A program made the position numbers and the translations under genes. Under the pieces are notes generated by a model. That model was not told the origin of the DNA. It worked only from the letters and a program-made list of their open reading frames with translations, and ran no database searches. Below, in pieces: positions 17,303-26,392 of a stretch of DNA of 61,370 nt (within the stretch, counting starts at the first letter, position 1; the number at the start of each line of letters is the position of its first letter). Source of the DNA: Butyrivibrio sp. MC2013 (lineage in GTDB: Bacteria; Bacillota; Clostridia; Lachnospirales; Lachnospiraceae); the NCBI RefSeq assembly GCF_000424585.1, contig NZ_AUKE01000021.1, positions 1 to 61,370 on the forward strand, in the 5' to 3' direction.

Positions 17303-18982
17303 TTATGAATTAGTAAAATGTTCTCTTCTCTCAGCCTCAACCGTCTCAACACCGGCATCCTTAAGAGCTTCTTTATAAGCTTCAAAGTTAGCCTCAAACT
17401 CGTCCTCAGGGCAGGTGATCAGCTGAACGATCCACTCTTCCTTGACCAGGTTGATATCTGCAGAAAGCTCTGCCTGTGAAGGTGAGGTATAGAGTGAGTC
17501 ATCAATATCATTGATATAATCGCCTGTAAGAGCATTCTTGTAATCAGCAACTACATGATCCTCGTAGCCGGGATACTTGAAGGAAACGCTCTTACTAAAG
17601 GTCTCATCATCTACAAAGTAACCTGAATTACCCGTGAGGAACAGGTCGCCTGCGATCCAGTCTTTGTCTGTTGTGTTGTAAGCAGCATCCTTAACAATAG
17701 GGCAGCCATCTTCCATGGTGTAATGTTCATCTTCAAAACCATGATAGATAGTAAATCCGCCTTCTTCTGTGCAGAGCCAGTCAAGGTATGTCATGCAGGC
17801 TTCTACAGTCTCAGCATCTGCGCTCTTGGGGCAAAAAGCAATAAGTCCGCCGGGTGAATAGATGGTGCTGTACTGCTTGCCATCCCAGATATTCTTAAGA
17901 GGTGCTATGGATACAAGATCTGCATCAGGATCATTTTCCTGAAGTGTCTGGAGGCGGCTGCCTCTGGAGAGGTCTACAGATGCGATAACGTGATCTTCAA
18001 ATGTAGCATATCTGCCGTTTACGATAAAGCTGGTGAAGTCTTCTCCTGAACGGGCATAATATTCCATGTCCATAAGACCGTTGTTGTAGAGCTTGTTCTT
18101 GAACTTATAAAGCTCCTTCATACCTTCATCATAATAGTCTCTGGTAAGCTTGCAGGCGATAAGTGATTCAGTAGGATCTGTAGCAAGCTTTGAGAATGCA
18201 CCCAGGAAATATCCGTCATCCCATGAGCTAAAGCCCAGGACGTCATTCCTGCCATCGGGATTGTCTTTTACCATTTTCTCTACAAAATCATAGAGCTCAT
18301 CAGGAGTGGTAGGCTCTTTAAGTCCCAGCTCGTCCATCCAGTCTTTTCTCACATAGAAATTACTCCTGGCTGTGGTAGCACGCCTTGCAATAATGCCGCA
18401 GAGCTCGTCTCCTCCTGTGAGCCTGCCGTAGTCTATAACTTCCTGGCCCAGATACTTCTTCATATTCAGAGCCTGATCGTCACCGTCTATAAACTCTGAC
18501 AGATCCCATACACCGCCCTGTTCAAAATATTCCTGTGCTATGGAATAGGTATAGGTCAGTACTATATCAGGAGCTGTGCCGCCAGCCATAGCGCTTCTAA
18601 GCCAAGTCACCTCATCGCCTCTGGGAACAGGCACAAACTCAACATTGATGCCTACTTCCTTCATCTTGTCCTGTATATACTCTGTCCATCTGTTCTCTGT
18701 GATAGTAGATCCTGCAGGAGAATTCTCTCTATCCCAAAGCTCTACCTGGATAGTCACATCATCAAAGTGCTTGGAGCCAAATGTGGTCTGATAGCCGCTG
18801 GAGCTCTCAGTAGCCTTGTCATCAGCCGATGCTGCAGGTGTTGCAGAATCAGCGATACTGGCATCAGAAGTGTCCTTCTTTGCAGTACCTACTGATGCAC
18901 CGCTGGCGCTCCCGCAAGCTGCCAGCGTACCGGCAAGCAATGTTGCTGCCATAAATGTGGAGATCAGTCTTCTTTTTTTCAT
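17303..18982 (-). CDS. Carbohydrate ABC transporter substrate-binding lipoprotein
   Basis: The 559-residue protein starts with a lipoprotein signal peptide (MKKRRLISTFMAATLLAGTLAACGS); Cys23 in the LAAC lipobox would be lipidated. A low-complexity Ser/Ala/Thr linker follows. The mature part is a family 1 extracellular solute-binding protein of the large LipO/YtcQ type. It would catch an oligosaccharide outside the cell and pass it to the two permeases encoded upstream. The start has AAGGAAAGGAAGG in front. No ATPase gene is nearby, so a shared MsmK-type ATPase is likely. Confidence 0.93.
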   Translation of the reverse strand: MKKRRLISTFMAATLLAGTLAACGSASGASVGTAKKDTSDASIADSATPAASADDKATESSSGYQTTFGSKHFDDVTIQVELWDRENSPAGSTITENRWTEYIQDKMKEVGINVEFVPVPRGDEVTWLRSAMAGGTAPDIVLTYTYSIAQEYFEQGGVWDLSEFIDGDDQALNMKKYLGQEVIDYGRLTGGDELCGIIARRATTARSNFYVRKDWMDELGLKEPTTPDELYDFVEKMVKDNPDGRNDVLGFSSWDDGYFLGAFSKLATDPTESLIACKLTRDYYDEGMKELYKFKNKLYNNGLMDMEYYARSGEDFTSFIVNGRYATFEDHVIASVDLSRGSRLQTLQENDPDADLVSIAPLKNIWDGKQYSTIYSPGGLIAFCPKSADAETVEACMTYLDWLCTEEGGFTIYHGFEDEHYTMEDGCPIVKDAAYNTTDKDWIAGDLFLTGNSGYFVDDETFSKSVSFKYPGYEDHVVADYKNALTGDYINDIDDSLYTSPSQAELSADINLVKEEWIVQLITCPEDEFEANFEAYKEALKDAGVETVEAERREHFTNS

Positions 18983-19035
18983 ACTTTTTTCCTTCCTTTC
19001 CTTAAGAGAATATAATGTCTCATTATTTCCATTTG

Positions 19036-19905
19036 TTAACCCTTTACAGAACCCAGCATCACACCCTTGACAAAATACTTTTGAAGCCAGGGATATACCA
19101 CCAGGATAGGCAGGGTTGATACCGCAACTGTTGCCATCTTCAGCGACTGAGGCATGACAACGGTGCCGCCTACATCATCTGCTGCACTTCCCAGCTCATT
19201 ACCAAAGAGAAGGGATCTGAGTCTGAGCTGCAGGGTAAATTTGGCATCATCCTGTATATAGATAAGTGCGTCGAAGTATGAATTCCAATAGCCTACGGCA
19301 TAGAAGAGGCCTATAGTAGCTATGACTGCTATGGACAGGGGCAATACGATCCTGACCAGTACTGTCATATAAGAAGCTCCGTCTATCCTGGCTGCGTCTG
19401 TAAGGCTGTCAGGCAGCTCCCTAAAGAAGGTCCTCATGACGATGAAGTTAAAGACGCTTATGGACTGAGGGATAAAGAGAGCTCCCAAAGTGTTGTATAG
19501 ACCCACTCCCTTGACCACCAGGAAGGTAGGGATCATACCGCCGCCAAAATACATGGTAAAAAGGATAAGACCTGTCATGACCTTTCTGCCGGGAAGATCC
19601 CTGATAGAAAGAGCATAGGCCGCAAGTATGGTGAGCAGAAGACTTAGAGCCGTACCCATAAGTGTGATCTCTATGGTAGTCCACATGGCTGTCCAGATTG
19701 TCTTTCTGCCCAGGATCATCTTGTAGGCTTCTATAGTAAAATCTATGGGATAAAAGGTGACCTTGCCTGAAAGTACCGGATTGTAACCGCTAAGGGAGCA
19801 GGCCAGTACATTTAGAAAAGGATAAAGGCAGGCAAATGCCAGAATTGTGATCAGGATATATATGATAAACATTCCTGCTGAAAACTTAAGTGTCTTTGCT
19901 TTCAT
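19036..19905 (-). CDS. Carbohydrate ABC transporter permease, LplC/YtcP type
   Basis: The 289-residue protein has six predicted membrane segments. The permease EAA loop reads TDAARIDGASYMTVLVRIVLPLS at about residues 180-202. It is the second permease subunit of the importer encoded by this operon. I chose the ATG at 19905 because GGGGGAG lies 6 bases upstream; an ATG 75 bases earlier runs into the previous gene. It lies 13 bases after the first permease gene and 53 bases before the binding-protein gene. Confidence 0.94.
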   Translation of the reverse strand: MKAKTLKFSAGMFIIYILITILAFACLYPFLNVLACSLSGYNPVLSGKVTFYPIDFTIEAYKMILGRKTIWTAMWTTIEITLMGTALSLLLTILAAYALSIRDLPGRKVMTGLILFTMYFGGGMIPTFLVVKGVGLYNTLGALFIPQSISVFNFIVMRTFFRELPDSLTDAARIDGASYMTVLVRIVLPLSIAVIATIGLFYAVGYWNSYFDALIYIQDDAKFTLQLRLRSLLFGNELGSAADDVGGTVVMPQSLKMATVAVSTLPILVVYPWLQKYFVKGVMLGSVKG

Positions 19906-19918
19906 ATCGCTCCCCCTG

Positions 19919-20839
19919 TTAAATGATTCCGTCTTCGCCAATGGCCTTGGCAAATCTGTCTGCTGCCAGCAGTATGACAATGTTGACCACTGACTGGAAG
20001 AGACCTATTGCTGTAGACTGGCTGTACTGAGCCTTTTCGATACCAATCCTGTAGGTATAGGTACTGATAACCTCAGATACACCCATGACCTTGGCATTAC
20101 CAAGAAGCAGCGGTGCATCCAGTCCAATGGACATCATCTTGGATATATTCAGGATCAGCATGGTGACTATGATCGACTTGATACTGGGAAGAGTGATATA
20201 TATGAGGCGCTGGAACTTGCTGGCGCCGTCCAGATAAGAAGCCTCATAGAGCGTCTCATCCACTCCCGTCAGCGCCGCCAGATATATGATGGTGCCCCAG
20301 CCTATCTCCTTCCATACATTGCTGACTACGTAGGTAAATATCCACCAGCCGTTAGAGCTAAGGAAGGGCACAGGCCCTACTCCCAATCTCTGAAGGACTG
20401 CATTGATGCTGCCCTCCTGCATTGCAAACATATTGGTAGCGATACCTGCCACAACAACCCATGAAATAAAATGAGGCAGATAGAGAATGGACTGGGTCAA
20501 CTTCTTAAATTTCACTCCTGCTATCTCATTGAGCATAAGTGATACGATGATGGTAAGAGGAAAGCTCACTGCAAGAGCGCAGAGATTCAGCACAAAAGTA
20601 TTTTTTATAGCTGACCAGAAATTCTTATTGGCAAAGATCTTGCGAAAGACCTTGACGCCGACCCAGGGGCTTGCGAATACCCCCTGGAAAATGTTGTAAT
20701 CCTTAAAGGCAATGGTGATGCCGTACATAGGTATATACCTGAAGATGATAAAGTATGCCATAACAGGTATGAGCATCACGTAGATCCATTTATAGTTCCA
20801 GGCTTTTCTAAGTGTACCCCCCACTCTTTTGGTCCCCAT
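19919..20839 (-). CDS. Carbohydrate ABC transporter permease, LplB/YteP type
   Basis: The 306-residue protein has six predicted membrane segments. The EAA loop reads YEASYLDGASKFQRLIYITLPSI around residues 195-217. FKDYNIFQGVFASPWVG near the start is typical of the LplB/YteP group, which pairs with large LipO-type binding proteins. The ATG at 20839 has GGAGGT 4-5 bases upstream; the ATG 12 bases earlier overlaps that site. It follows the Gfo/Idh/MocA gene by 21 bases. Confidence 0.94.
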   Translation of the reverse strand: MGTKRVGGTLRKAWNYKWIYVMLIPVMAYFIIFRYIPMYGITIAFKDYNIFQGVFASPWVGVKVFRKIFANKNFWSAIKNTFVLNLCALAVSFPLTIIVSLMLNEIAGVKFKKLTQSILYLPHFISWVVVAGIATNMFAMQEGSINAVLQRLGVGPVPFLSSNGWWIFTYVVSNVWKEIGWGTIIYLAALTGVDETLYEASYLDGASKFQRLIYITLPSIKSIIVTMLILNISKMMSIGLDAPLLLGNAKVMGVSEVISTYTYRIGIEKAQYSQSTAIGLFQSVVNIVILLAADRFAKAIGEDGII

Positions 20840-20860
20840 AAATACCTCCATAACAAGCTA

Positions 20861-22018
20861 TTAATATGTTCCAGATGTGTCAAAGGTAGCTTCCTGTATC
20901 TGAGTCTTGGCCACGGACAAAGCTCTGTGCTCGTCAAGCTTACTGAGAAACAATTCTTCATCAATAGGAAGGCTCACCATCTCTCCAAGCCAGGAAGACA
21001 GGTGCATGGCATTGGACAGCTCCAGGCCTCTGATACCTTCTGTGCCGTCTGCAACCAGCGCTTCCCCCCTAAGGATGCAGGCTGCAAAAGCCTTCATGAC
21101 ACCTATATGCTGAGGATTCTCCCCGTCAGTGACAAGCTCTGCGTACGCCCCCTCCGGCTTAGCAAAGCCCTCCGTAGCCGTATAGCAAAAATCCCTCTCA
21201 TTGACACTAAGCTCGTAGAAGCTAAGCCTGTCATCTTCGCAGATGAGCCTGCCCCTTTCAAGCGTGATCTCCAGTCGATTGGTCCCGGGTGCATCTCCTG
21301 TACTGGTGACAAATACTCCTGTAGCTCCCCCTTCAAATTCCAGGTAGGCTGTCACATCATCCTCCACCTCTATGTCATGCCATTTGCCATTGTGGCAAAA
21401 GGCCCTGACCCTCACAGGCATACCGCATATCCACTGGAGAAGGTCCAGATTGTGAGGACACTGGTTAAGAAGTACGCCCCCGCCTTCTCCCGACCAGGTC
21501 GCTCTCCAGCCTCCGGAATTGTAATAGGCCTGGGTCCTGTACCAGTCTGTGATGATCCAGTTGACCCTCTTGATAGCCCCGTAATCACCACTGTCCACTA
21601 TCTCTTTCATCTTGCGATAGAGGTGATTGGTACGCTGATTGAACATCATGGCAAATACCCTGTCCGTTGATGCAGCCACTTTGTTCATCTCTCTGACCTG
21701 CGCTGTATATACTCCTGCCGGCTTCTCGCACAGTACGTGGAGTCCATGCTCCAAAGCCCTGATCGTAAGCCTTGGGTGTTCGTAGTGAGGAGTGGCTATG
21801 AGCACTGCATCGCACTCACCGTCATCTATCAGTGCATCCCCATCTTCATAGATGATCACATCCTCCGGCAGATGCTCAGCTGCCCATTCTCTCCTTATCT
21901 CTCTGATATCCGCCACTGCCACGAGAGACAGCTCCGGCACCAGGCCTTCCATAAGGGACCTGGCATGGGCACTTCCCATATTGCCGATTCCAATGATGCC
22001 TATTTTGACCTTGTCCAT
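20861..22018 (-). CDS. Gfo/Idh/MocA family oxidoreductase
   Basis: The 385-residue protein has the Rossmann start KIGIIGIGNMGSAHARSLMEG, the EKPAGVYT motif near residue 98 and GEGGGVLLNQCPHNLDLLQWICG near 170-192. It shares its fold and motifs with the protein at 16207-17268, but the two are clearly diverged. The ABC operon thus carries two sugar dehydrogenases. A 118-bp AT-rich gap separates it from the epimerase gene upstream and may hold an internal promoter. Confidence 0.92.
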   Translation of the reverse strand: MDKVKIGIIGIGNMGSAHARSLMEGLVPELSLVAVADIREIRREWAAEHLPEDVIIYEDGDALIDDGECDAVLIATPHYEHPRLTIRALEHGLHVLCEKPAGVYTAQVREMNKVAASTDRVFAMMFNQRTNHLYRKMKEIVDSGDYGAIKRVNWIITDWYRTQAYYNSGGWRATWSGEGGGVLLNQCPHNLDLLQWICGMPVRVRAFCHNGKWHDIEVEDDVTAYLEFEGGATGVFVTSTGDAPGTNRLEITLERGRLICEDDRLSFYELSVNERDFCYTATEGFAKPEGAYAELVTDGENPQHIGVMKAFAACILRGEALVADGTEGIRGLELSNAMHLSSWLGEMVSLPIDEELFLSKLDEHRALSVAKTQIQEATFDTSGTY

Positions 22019-22136
22019 ATGAGCCCTTTCTACCTCGATCCTTATTTACTATTGCCTTTTATATTTTTTGTTCTGTATTTTCTATTAAGTTCATTTATTG
22101 ATATTTTTAGTTTTTATCCGTTAGCTTTACTGACAA

Positions 22137-23042
22137 TCACAGCTGCTCCAATAGATCTATGAGGGCTTTGTAAGCAAGGGTAAATGCTTCATCCCCCCTT
22201 AGCCTGCGTTTATCCTCTCTAGCAGCAGCGTTTTCCGGATCAGCAGCCGCCTCGCCTTTATCAAGGAGCTGTCTCACTCCTGCTTCCAGGCCTGCAAAGC
22301 CTGCAAAATCCGTAAGGTGAGGTTCCAGTGACAGATAGCCCTTATAGCCTGCTGCCTCAAGCCCGGTCAGTATCTCCCTGATATGTCCGTCGCCCATACC
22401 TGCGGGAGTAACGCTGCCATCCTTAAATAGAGCATCCTTGATATGAACATGCGCTATATAGGGTGAGAGCATATCATAAGCTTCCAGGGTATCCTGATGG
22501 CACTGAACGAAATTGGCAAAATCAAATACCGCCTTAAAATGCTCTCCATAGAAATGCTCCATGAGTTCCAGGCACCTTGCTGCATTATCACCGTAGATAC
22601 CCTTCTCATTTTCATGAAGGAGGATCACATCACTCTGCTCTGCAAGCTCCTTCATCCTGCCTACACGCTCCAGCACTTCCTCTCTGTAAATCTCTGCATC
22701 CTGATCCTGGGGAATATAGAAACTAAATACTCTGATATATGGCGTCTCCACAAGATGTGCCAGCTCTGCTGCATATCTAAGGAGTTCCATATGTCCGCCG
22801 GTATCCTCGCGGATATCGATCTTGCCAATGGGAGATGCTAGAACGGATACTCCCATGTCATGTTCTCTAAGATAATCCCAAACTGCCCTTGCTTCCTGCA
22901 GGCTATGATCCACAAAGCCTTTGCCATTTGCTCCCCTAAGCTCTATCATGCTGATACCCAGCTTATGCAAAAGCTCAACCTGCAGGTCCAGGGCAGGAGC
23001 TATCTCATCTGCAAAACCTGTAATGACTGAATCTTCAAGCAT
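22137..23042 (-). CDS. Sugar phosphate isomerase/epimerase (AP endonuclease-2 TIM barrel family)
   Basis: The 301-residue protein has the xylose-isomerase-like TIM barrel of sugar phosphate isomerases. It shows GFADEIAPALDLQVELLHKLG at the start, metal-ligand segments LLHENEKGIYG and VFDFANFVQC, HVHIKDAL, and a late SLEPHL. It would interconvert keto or epimeric sugars using a divalent metal. It is the first gene of the carbohydrate operon. A GGGGGAG ribosome binding site precedes the ATG. Confidence 0.9.
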   Translation of the reverse strand: MLEDSVITGFADEIAPALDLQVELLHKLGISMIELRGANGKGFVDHSLQEARAVWDYLREHDMGVSVLASPIGKIDIREDTGGHMELLRYAAELAHLVETPYIRVFSFYIPQDQDAEIYREEVLERVGRMKELAEQSDVILLHENEKGIYGDNAARCLELMEHFYGEHFKAVFDFANFVQCHQDTLEAYDMLSPYIAHVHIKDALFKDGSVTPAGMGDGHIREILTGLEAAGYKGYLSLEPHLTDFAGFAGLEAGVRQLLDKGEAAADPENAAAREDKRRLRGDEAFTLAYKALIDLLEQL

Positions 23043-23223
23043 ACAACTCCCCCTTTTCCGGTAAAAGACCCTGCTGCAAGGCGCCCCTTCTCTAAGTGCC
23101 TGCCGGTCATTTACCTCTCCCTGAAATTATGATAGCCCAAAACATTTCGCAATAAATACACACTATCCACCTATTTCTTTGCGTTTTATGACGTTACCTT
23201 TTTCTCGCTGCAAGTTTTGTTAG

Positions 23224-23500
23224 GCGCTATAGTTGAAGCTTCTTTTACACGTTCGCGACACTCCAAATGGGTTTTTACTAAATTCTTCCGCAGCCTTATT
23301 ATCAATGCGCCGCACTCGAAATAAACTCGCAGGGCGAGTAAAGAGAAATGTACAATAATTGTCATTGATTTTAGATATCCCCACCGCCCTGCTCAGACAA
23401 ATTTCTCGTGGGCGCTGATAAGGCTGCGATCGAAGAATTAAATAAAAACTACCATTTGAAGTGAATGCTCACTTTGTAAAAGAAGCTTCAGCTATAGCGC
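23224..23500. repeat. Long (about 277 nt) imperfect inverted repeat, non-coding
   Basis: The outer arms, 23224-23249 and 23475-23500, match in 25 of 26 positions (GCGCTATAG...TTTTACA). Inner stretches pair as well: GCCTTAT with ATAAGGC, GAAAT with ATTTC, and GCAGGGCG with CGCCCTGC. No frame of note runs through it. It may be a MITE, or a transcribed long hairpin RNA. The sequence before it, 23043-23223, holds only the epimerase upstream region. Confidence 0.7.
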
Positions 23501-23528
23501 ATTTACAGTTTTGGCAGACCAAAAAAAA

Positions 23529-23812
23529 CATACATTCTTGGATAAGACATCCAAGAATGTATGCAAATAGGCCATTTGAGAGCGGCTACGGCCGCTGGGC
23601 CTATTTGCCAGCAACATGTTCTCACGAAACACGCAGTAAATGCGTGTTTCTGAACGGTCATCTAATAATACATACATTCTTGGATAAAACATCCAAGAAT
23701 GTATGCAAATAGGCCATTTGAGAGCGGCTACGGCCGCTGGGCCTATTTGCCAGAAACATGTTCTCACGAAACACGCAGTAAATGCGTGTTTCTGAAGGTA
23801 CGTCTAATAACA
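23529..23812. repeat. Two tandem copies of a 142-bp unit with three hairpins each
   Basis: Copy 1 (23529-23670) and copy 2 (23671-23812) differ at only a handful of positions. Each contains CATACATTCTTGGAT-N5-ATCCAAGAATGTATG, then a longer stem closed by CAAATAGG and CCTATTTG with AGCGGC-TAC-GGCCGCT inside, then GAAACACGCA-N5-TGCGTGTTTC. The small frames through the repeat are not convincing genes. Unit length and lack of spacers rule out CRISPR. A structured RNA or a duplicated MITE is possible. Confidence 0.8.
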
Positions 23813-23856
23813 TATACTTTTATGCGCAGAAATCGGAGCCTTTACGACGCAGAAAA

Positions 23857-23880
23857 GCCGGTCACCATGAGGTGGCCGGC
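23857..23880 (-). terminator. Intrinsic terminator of the DUF975-like gene
   Basis: A 10-bp GC-rich stem (GCCGGTCACC/GGTGGCCGGC) with loop ATGA is followed on the minus strand by TTTTC. It lies 30 bases after the stop codon at 23910. Confidence 0.75.
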
Positions 23881-23909
23881 TTATAAGCAAGGTTATTGAT
23901 TGGTTGTTT

Positions 23910-24608
23910 TTATCCTCTGTTATTCTTGAGCTCAAGATAGAGAGCTGCATTGGCATTCTCCATATAAGGTGTAGTCCATAATATACCCACGATATCAAGA
24001 GTGATGGCTGAAAGGATGATCCATCCGATAAAAGACAGGTCAAAAAGGAATGCCTTGCCCTTATTGCCGTTCATCATCTGGCGGGATCTGGTGATCACCT
24101 CGGTAGCGGACAGCTCAGGCTCATCCTTAAGAATATAAGGCACCATTCTGTAGGAATAGCTCTTTACAAGGCCGGGGATGACAAAGAGAAGTGACCAGAA
24201 GAAAATGAAGAGGTCTTTTAAGAACAGGGTAATGAATACACGGCCATAATCGCTAAAGCCCTCAAGGATAACATCAAGCTTCTGTCCCGGATTCTCCACA
24301 TTCTTTTTGAAAAAAGAAGCACAGCCTACCTTAATAGGATTGTATATAAAAATCTTGAGTACCAGAGATATAGCATACGCAACTGTCATCGCCCCAACAA
24401 CTGCAGCTGCTACGATCATAAGCTGATCCACTGTCATTTCAGAGAGCAGGGATTCTCCGGCAGACGCCGCGCTGCTCGCGGACCTTCCTCCGCCTGCTAC
24501 TGCAGTACCCGCAAACAAAACTGCAAGGATACCTGCTATTACACTATTGAGGTAATTAGCCTTAAAAGCTGCCTTTCCTCTACTCTTAACCTCTTTAATA
24601 GTCCACAT
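23910..24608 (-). CDS. DUF975-like multi-pass membrane protein
   Basis: The 232-residue protein begins MWTIKEVKSRGKAAFKANYLNSVIAGIL, a start typical of the DUF975 family. It has about five hydrophobic segments, and its middle reads FLKDLFIFFWSLLFVIPGLVKSYSYRMVPYILKDEPELSATEVITRSRQMM. The role of the family is not established. I took the ATG at 24608 because AGGAGG lies 8 bases upstream; the ATG at 24614 is only 2 bases from it. It appears monocistronic with its own terminator. Confidence 0.8.
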   Translation of the reverse strand: MWTIKEVKSRGKAAFKANYLNSVIAGILAVLFAGTAVAGGGRSASSAASAGESLLSEMTVDQLMIVAAAVVGAMTVAYAISLVLKIFIYNPIKVGCASFFKKNVENPGQKLDVILEGFSDYGRVFITLFLKDLFIFFWSLLFVIPGLVKSYSYRMVPYILKDEPELSATEVITRSRQMMNGNKGKAFLFDLSFIGWIILSAITLDIVGILWTTPYMENANAALYLELKNNRG

Positions 24609-24727
24609 AAGCATTTCCTCCTTTATTTAAATGTCATTTAACTTATCGTTATTTTAACATATACTTATATGCATATAAAGAATGAAATTAAAAAAGACGA
24701 TAGTGATAAGAGGTCTTCCTATTTGAT

Positions 24728-25549
24728 CTATATTGCCGTAAGAAATGAATCTATAAGGCTGTTAATCTCATCAGGCCTGTCGGTGTTGGAATTGTGGCCT
24801 GCGCCTTCTATCCAGTGGATGGGGATGCCGCTCACCTTGTGCCAGGCCTTATTGTATCTGATGCAGGAGCCTGCATGATCTTCGCTGCCGCATATGAGCA
24901 TGGCTGGACACTTTATCTCATAGGGGAGATTCTCTTCCACAGCTTCTGCCAGCATACGGTAACCGCTGCCGGCAAGGCGTGCATAGCGCTCCTGATCGCC
25001 GTCATAGGTCATCATAAATTCCAGCATCAGTTCCCGTCCGTACTCAGTGGTGGCTACGCCCTCTGTGCCCTGGCGAAGCAGCGTCTTCCAGGGATAGTGA
25101 CGATAGACAGGCTCCATGCGCTTTAATAGCCATATCTCTATACCTGTCATATAGCGCCTTTGAAGAGGCGCAGAATCTATGGATACAAAGCCCCTGAGCT
25201 TATCAGGAAATATCTGGGCATACATCTGTCCCAGGTAGCCGCCCATGGACTGCCCTATGATCACAGGATGGTCAAAGCCTATCTCACGCAGGATCTCATC
25301 CAGCCATACAGCCTTATCCCTAAGGCTAAAGGACAGATCAAAGGGCCAGGAAACCGCATGTCCCGGAGCATCCCACACAAAAACAGGGAAACGCCCTTCA
25401 AAATGCCTGATCTGCAGGTCAAAAAGCCTGTGGTCCGCTGTCAGCCCGGGGAGAAAGACAAGCTGAATGGGAGCATCTGCCCCAAAGCATTCCGTGTTAT
25501 ACCAATAATGTATCGGACCATGATCTGTAGTATATATGCCCTCATTCAT
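24728..25549 (-). CDS. Alpha/beta hydrolase
   Basis: The 273-residue protein has an alpha/beta hydrolase fold. It shows LPGLTADHRLFD (oxyanion region), WDAPGHAVSW, the nucleophile elbow GQSMGG with Ser101, ICGSEDHAGS (acid region) and EGAGHNSN near the C-terminus (His). This is the complete triad in the expected order, so it should be an active hydrolase of unknown substrate. It resembles the acyl-esterase/lactonase branch more than lipases. No signal peptide is present. Confidence 0.9.
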   Translation of the reverse strand: MNEGIYTTDHGPIHYWYNTECFGADAPIQLVFLPGLTADHRLFDLQIRHFEGRFPVFVWDAPGHAVSWPFDLSFSLRDKAVWLDEILREIGFDHPVIIGQSMGGYLGQMYAQIFPDKLRGFVSIDSAPLQRRYMTGIEIWLLKRMEPVYRHYPWKTLLRQGTEGVATTEYGRELMLEFMMTYDGDQERYARLAGSGYRMLAEAVEENLPYEIKCPAMLICGSEDHAGSCIRYNKAWHKVSGIPIHWIEGAGHNSNTDRPDEINSLIDSFLTAI

Positions 25550-25652
25550 GATTATCTCCCCTTTATCAGACCTTCATATTCTCCCTGTTCAATATTCGCT
25601 TTTTTTAAAACAGGTCCTGTTTAAGATCAATCTCTGCCAGAATACAATCGGA

Positions 25653-26258
25653 TCAAAACTCTTTTTCATAGTGATCATCCACTCTCACAAAGCCTGTTTC
25701 CCGAAGATATGCCTTGTGATAAGTGTCATCACCAATATAGATAAGCTTTGCTATGCCCTCTCCCCTGAGTCTGGAGAGGAGAAATCTGCCAATGGAAAAA
25801 TCCCTGTATGGAAGGACGGAATAGTCTAACATTATCCGAAGTTCACCCCCTGAAAGCTTACCCAGCATGATCCCTACAGGCAAGCCATCATGACAGACCG
25901 CAAAGCCTGTGTCCGCCTCTGAGAAATCAAGAGATGTACCGGGAAAGCACTTAAGGATATCCGCGCGGTTGCGCTCTATCATATGCTGCACCAGGCCGTC
26001 GGAAGGGCTGACCCTTATAAAATCATAATTTTTCTGACTGGCGGCCGACTTCATAAGATAGTAGATATTGATAGCCACCAGGCACAGGTTCATCACCACC
26101 GTAGGATAGGCACCTATGATAAGACCGTATATCACGCATACCACACTGCCTATGGAATTGACAATGCGGAGCTTGTACACCGACACCATGAGAAAAGAGA
26201 TGAGTACCAAGGCCGAGCCCAGATAGCCTATGAGCTGGATCACAAAATCATTGTTCAT
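25653..26258 (-). CDS. YgjV-like membrane protein fused to a GNAT-like domain
   Basis: The 201-residue protein starts with about three membrane segments (IGYLGSALVLISFLMVSVYKLRIVN, then IGSVVCVIYGLIIGAYPTVVMNLCLVAINIYYL), as in the YgjV group of small inner-membrane proteins. From about residue 85 a soluble domain follows that looks like an acetyltransferase half (FAVCHDGLPVGIMLG, LDYSVLPYRDFSIGRFLLSRL, KAYLRETGFVRVDDHYEKEF). The ATG at 26258 has GGAGGG 4 bases upstream. Function is unknown. Confidence 0.65.
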   Translation of the reverse strand: MNNDFVIQLIGYLGSALVLISFLMVSVYKLRIVNSIGSVVCVIYGLIIGAYPTVVMNLCLVAINIYYLMKSAASQKNYDFIRVSPSDGLVQHMIERNRADILKCFPGTSLDFSEADTGFAVCHDGLPVGIMLGKLSGGELRIMLDYSVLPYRDFSIGRFLLSRLRGEGIAKLIYIGDDTYHKAYLRETGFVRVDDHYEKEF

Positions 26259-26392
26259 ATATCCCTCCATGTATGGAACAGATCACGAAATTATATCCAT
26301 AGTATTATTTATCAATTCAATAATAACATCTCCCGGGCAATGCTCATACTACTTTCTTATGGACGGTATACACATAACGCCTCCGCAAATGA

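Noticed and set aside
20927..21670. A 247-codon plus-strand open frame
   Set aside because: It is antisense to a Gfo/Idh/MocA gene with clear motifs and reads as a low-information translation.
23529..23812. CRISPR array
   Set aside because: There are only two units, each 142 bp and almost identical, with no alternation of short repeats and unique spacers and no cas genes.
23461..23899. Small open frames on both strands inside the tandem repeat
   Set aside because: They are made of the repeated hairpin sequence, contain the same peptide twice, and have no ribosome binding sites. The repeat is better explained as structured DNA or RNA.
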